Source: Oenanthe sinensis
Taxonomy: Eukaryota; Streptophyta; Magnoliopsida; Apiales; Apiaceae
Reading direction: 5' to 3'
Assembly (NCBI GenBank): GCA_028671895.1
Contig: CM053794.1
Span: 44,656,501 to 44,720,500 of the forward strand
DNA: 64,000 nucleotides
Notes under the pieces: generated by a model
Databases searched by the model: none
Told to the model about the DNA's origin: nothing
Seen by the model: the letters and a program-made list of their open reading frames with translations, nothing else
Program-made: the position numbers and the translations under genes
Part shown: positions 61,097 through 64,000 of the stretch, in pieces
Numbering within the stretch: the stretch's first letter is position 1
Layout of the letters: each line of letters opens with the position of its first letter

Positions 61097-62515
61097 CGCA
61101 GGTGCTCAAACGAGAATCTACCTTAAAAATTAAAATGAGAACTTAGAACCATTAAAATTTTATATTTATACTATATTATTATAATCGAAAAATTAAAAGT
61201 TTTGATTGTCGGTATGGTAGTAGGTGGAACATAGAAAAGATCTTAACCGTTCAATTTTATGCGAACCATAAAAACAATTTTAACCATTGAATTTTAATAA
61301 AATATAATTTTAAAAAGAATATAATCATACATACAACTCTAACCCCGTTAGTGATCCTTTTATACAAGATAGGATAATATTATATTATATTTAAATTATA
61401 TTATATTTAAACTATATTCTATATTTTTTTTACGAATCCTACTTATCCTATAATTTTTATTTAATATATCATTAAAGTTTATCCTATATTTTTTATTTAA
61501 TATATCATTAAAATTTATAATAAACAATATGCATTTTTTTAGTTTCCATCTATTTCTCTATTTTAATCGCATAACACAAATTATTTATCAAAACACAAGC
61601 TCTACTCAAATTAGAAGAATTTTGCTCAAACTAGAACAACCGGTTCCTATCAATACCGGTATGTTCAAATTAGAAGACCGACATCAATACCTTATATACA
61701 ACTCTAACCCCGATAGTCATCGTTTTATACAACTCATCACAGATAAAATAATATTATATTATATTTAAATTATATTATATGAATATTAAATTTTATGAAT
61801 ATTAAAATAATAATATTATTTTATTAACATTAATTAAAATTTATCACTATGTTATATCTATATTATCTATACTTTTATATTATATTATTAAAAAAAAACT
61901 TCTCTTTTAATTAGAATATTTAGTTTTACTCAAAATCTACTAACATGTTTCAATTTTTTTCATCGCTCAAATACTTTAATTTATTTAAAATTACAATTTT
62001 TGAATATTAAAATTTTATTATATCTTACCTACATTAAAATATACTCTTTTATTTAAATTTTAATTAAAATATTTCTAATATATTTGTAACTCTTTTTATT
62101 AATAAAATTTTTCTAATTAAGATTAAAGAAAAATAAAAAGTTCAGTCAGTTGGTCGTCCGTTCGGTATGTTCTCTTTTTATACAACTCTTTTTATCATCC
62201 ATGAGTTTTCTTTTTATACGACTTTTTAATGCAATTATGATATAATTATAATTTAGTTTTAAAAGATATATATTTTACATTAACTTTATCATCAGTGAGT
62301 CATTTTTTATACAACAATCTAATAACATATATTACTTCATTTCTACTTGAAATTACAACTTATTAATTAAATCTCATGAATATTAAAATAATAATATTAT
62401 TTTATCTCTAAATAATTTTTATTATATATTATATTATCATAGCCGATATAATAAAAAAATTTAAATTACATATTTAAATCATATAAAATAATTAATATAT
62501 AATTTATTAATCATG
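61087..62515. other. AT-rich region, possible Helitron body
   Basis: No ORF of interest. The phrase TACAACTCTAACCCCG recurs at about 61335 and 61698, with similar downstream sequence, indicating an internal duplication. It ends at the Helitron-like terminus 62516-62543. Confidence 0.4.
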
Positions 62516-62543
62516 TCTGTGCTTTGCACGGGTTATAAGCTAG
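62516..62543 (+). mobile_element. Helitron-like 3' terminus
   Basis: GTGC-TTT-GCAC hairpin, then 10 nt (GGGTTATAAG), then CTAG followed by T: the expected Helitron 3' layout. 5' end not located. Confidence 0.5.
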
Positions 62544-62984
62544 TATTAATTAAATCTTAACCACTCAATTAATTATCTATATTTCACTCTCCTCCTTAAT
62601 ACATTCAGATCTACTTTTTCTCTCTCTTCTATCTATTTCTTCCGCCCGTCTTCTTCTCCCCCAGGCCACCATCGTCTTTGTTACACCACTACTCCATTAT
62701 CGTCCATCATTATCATCAACTATAATCATGTTTTCATGATCATTTACTATCATACATACATATATACATATACATACATATATATATACATATACATACA
62801 TACATACATACGTATATACATACATCATATAGTCATTCCATTTATCAATTCCAGTGAGATGTTCTTCTTTTTTGATGATACAAAGCGAATCTAATCACCT
62901 TTTCACAACGAGAATGATTCAAGTCCGACAATCTTCATGAACAACGACTATATTATCTCATCACTTCTCTACGAACAACGACAA
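62544..62984. other. Intergenic region with CT-rich and TACATA low-complexity parts
   Basis: CT/TCC-rich at 62580-62660, (TACA/TATA)n at 62750-62830. No gene. Confidence 0.5.
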
Positions 62985-63645
62985 TTATACCACAACTACA
63001 GTGTTCTTATGACTACCAGCATTTTAGATCCATCATAAAATCATTAGACTTACTGTCACTTGCTTAGATCCGAAAAAAAATGATGATTTTTGTTTAAGAA
63101 ATTTAGTGATTCGCGTTTGGATTTTGATGATTCACGTTTGGATTTTGATGATTTATCATGTTTAAATTTAATAATTTATTGGATTTTCTGAAAATGTAGT
63201 CGGTAGTGATTGTGTAGGTATTAAACTTGTAAATGATATTTTATTAATAATTTTAATGGTGGTTATTAATTAGTGATTGTGGTAATGATTGTAATTGTTG
63301 GTAACGACATTTATACCACAACTACAATGTTCTTATGACCACCAGTATTTTAGATCCATCATAAAATCATTACACTTACTATTACTTACTTAGATATAGA
63401 AAAAATGATGATTCTTGTTTAAGAAATTTAGTAATTCGCGTTTGAATTTTGGTGATTCACGTTTGTATTTTGATGATTTATCATGTTTAAATTTAATAAT
63501 TTATTGGATTTTCTGAAAATGCAGTTGGTATTGATTGTGAACTTTGTGATTGTGTATGTATTAAACTTGTAAGTGATATTTTTGTTAATAATTTTTATGA
63601 TGGTTACGAATTAGTGATTGTGGTAATGATTGTAGCTGTTGGCGA
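62985..63645. repeat. Tandem duplication, period ~326 bp, two copies
   Basis: TTATACCACAACTACA starts at 62985 and 63311; the long shared block includes TGATGATTTATCATGTTTAA. Smaller GATTCRCGTTTG-type repeats lie inside each unit. Non-coding. Confidence 0.88.
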
Positions 63646-63870
63646 TGATGGTGTAGTAATGGCAATTGATGGTGTAGTAACAGTGGTAGTATTATGCTTT
63701 TGTTTAAATGATATATAGAATTTCAAAATATATATCTACATGTGTATTAAATTTAGTGATTTGAGTTTAAATTTAGTGATTCTACTTTGAGTTCTTAGTT
63801 ATGATTAAAAGAGTGTTCTCATTGGAGTAGCTCCCACACACACAATAACTTATAATAGAAAATAACTTAT

Positions 63871-63871
63871 A

Positions 63872-63968
<97 letters not shown>
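63871..63968. repeat. (TA)n microsatellite, ~98 bp
   Basis: AT dinucleotide tract interrupted once by TG. Confidence 0.97.
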
Positions 63969-63970
<2 letters not shown>

Positions 63971-64000
63971 CAAGTGATCAAATAGAAAATAATTTATAAT

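Noticed and set aside
63782..63973. ORF of Tyr-Ile repeats
   Set aside because: Translation of a (TA)n tract.

Overview
This is nuclear DNA from a flowering plant, very probably a eudicot and most likely an asterid. The evidence is spliced GT-AG genes with plant-only domains (REM-type B3, NPH3/BTB, GATL-type GT8), long AT-rich intergenic stretches, and abundant Ty1/copia, hAT, Stowaway-like, Harbinger-like and Helitron-like DNA. An Apiaceae source is only a guess from the flavour of the copia element; the species cannot be read from the window.

Layout. 1-8236: most of a Sirevirus-like Ty1/copia element on the minus strand (5' LTR, PBS, gag, pol, and a third ORF running off the left edge). 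8237-12850: AT-rich spacer. 12855-18244: six-exon minus-strand gene for a protein with three B3 DNA-binding domains (561 aa in my model). 18570-21700: AT-rich repeats, a Helitron-like end and a LINE RNase H remnant. 23392-25776: four-exon minus-strand NPH3/BTB gene (571 aa). 27890-28427: two Stowaway-like MITEs. 29297-29900: a GATL1/PARVUS-like GT8 pseudogene with an internal deletion and a frameshift. 31572-39144: 17-exon minus-strand M8 (leishmanolysin-like) metallopeptidase gene (840 aa) with a transposon in one intron. 40300-46822: a cluster of hAT-type elements, including one with an apparently intact three-exon transposase and a MITE inserted at the same 8-bp target. 47814-48881: Sirevirus-type solo LTR. 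49250-53019: further MITE-like elements and large palindromes. 53686-54893: two-exon MCU (mitochondrial calcium uniporter) gene. 55034-59676: a complete but decayed Ty1/copia element inserted about 40 bp upstream of the MCU TATA box. 59677-64000: spacer with MITE, Helitron-like end, (TA)n tracts and a tandem duplication.

The host genes (B3 factor, NPH3/BTB, M8 peptidase, MCU) look like unrelated single-copy plant genes, all on the minus strand, with no evident joint pathway. All exon models were built by hand from GT-AG signals and phase continuity; each closes in frame from ATG to stop, but none is confirmed by transcripts. I did not find an unmistakably new biological system. The strongest unusual observations are two different hAT-type elements sharing one 8-bp target site (with related target duplications on two further insertions), a nonamer scattered through coding and non-coding parts of the Sirevirus-like element, and the LTR insertion in the MCU promoter.
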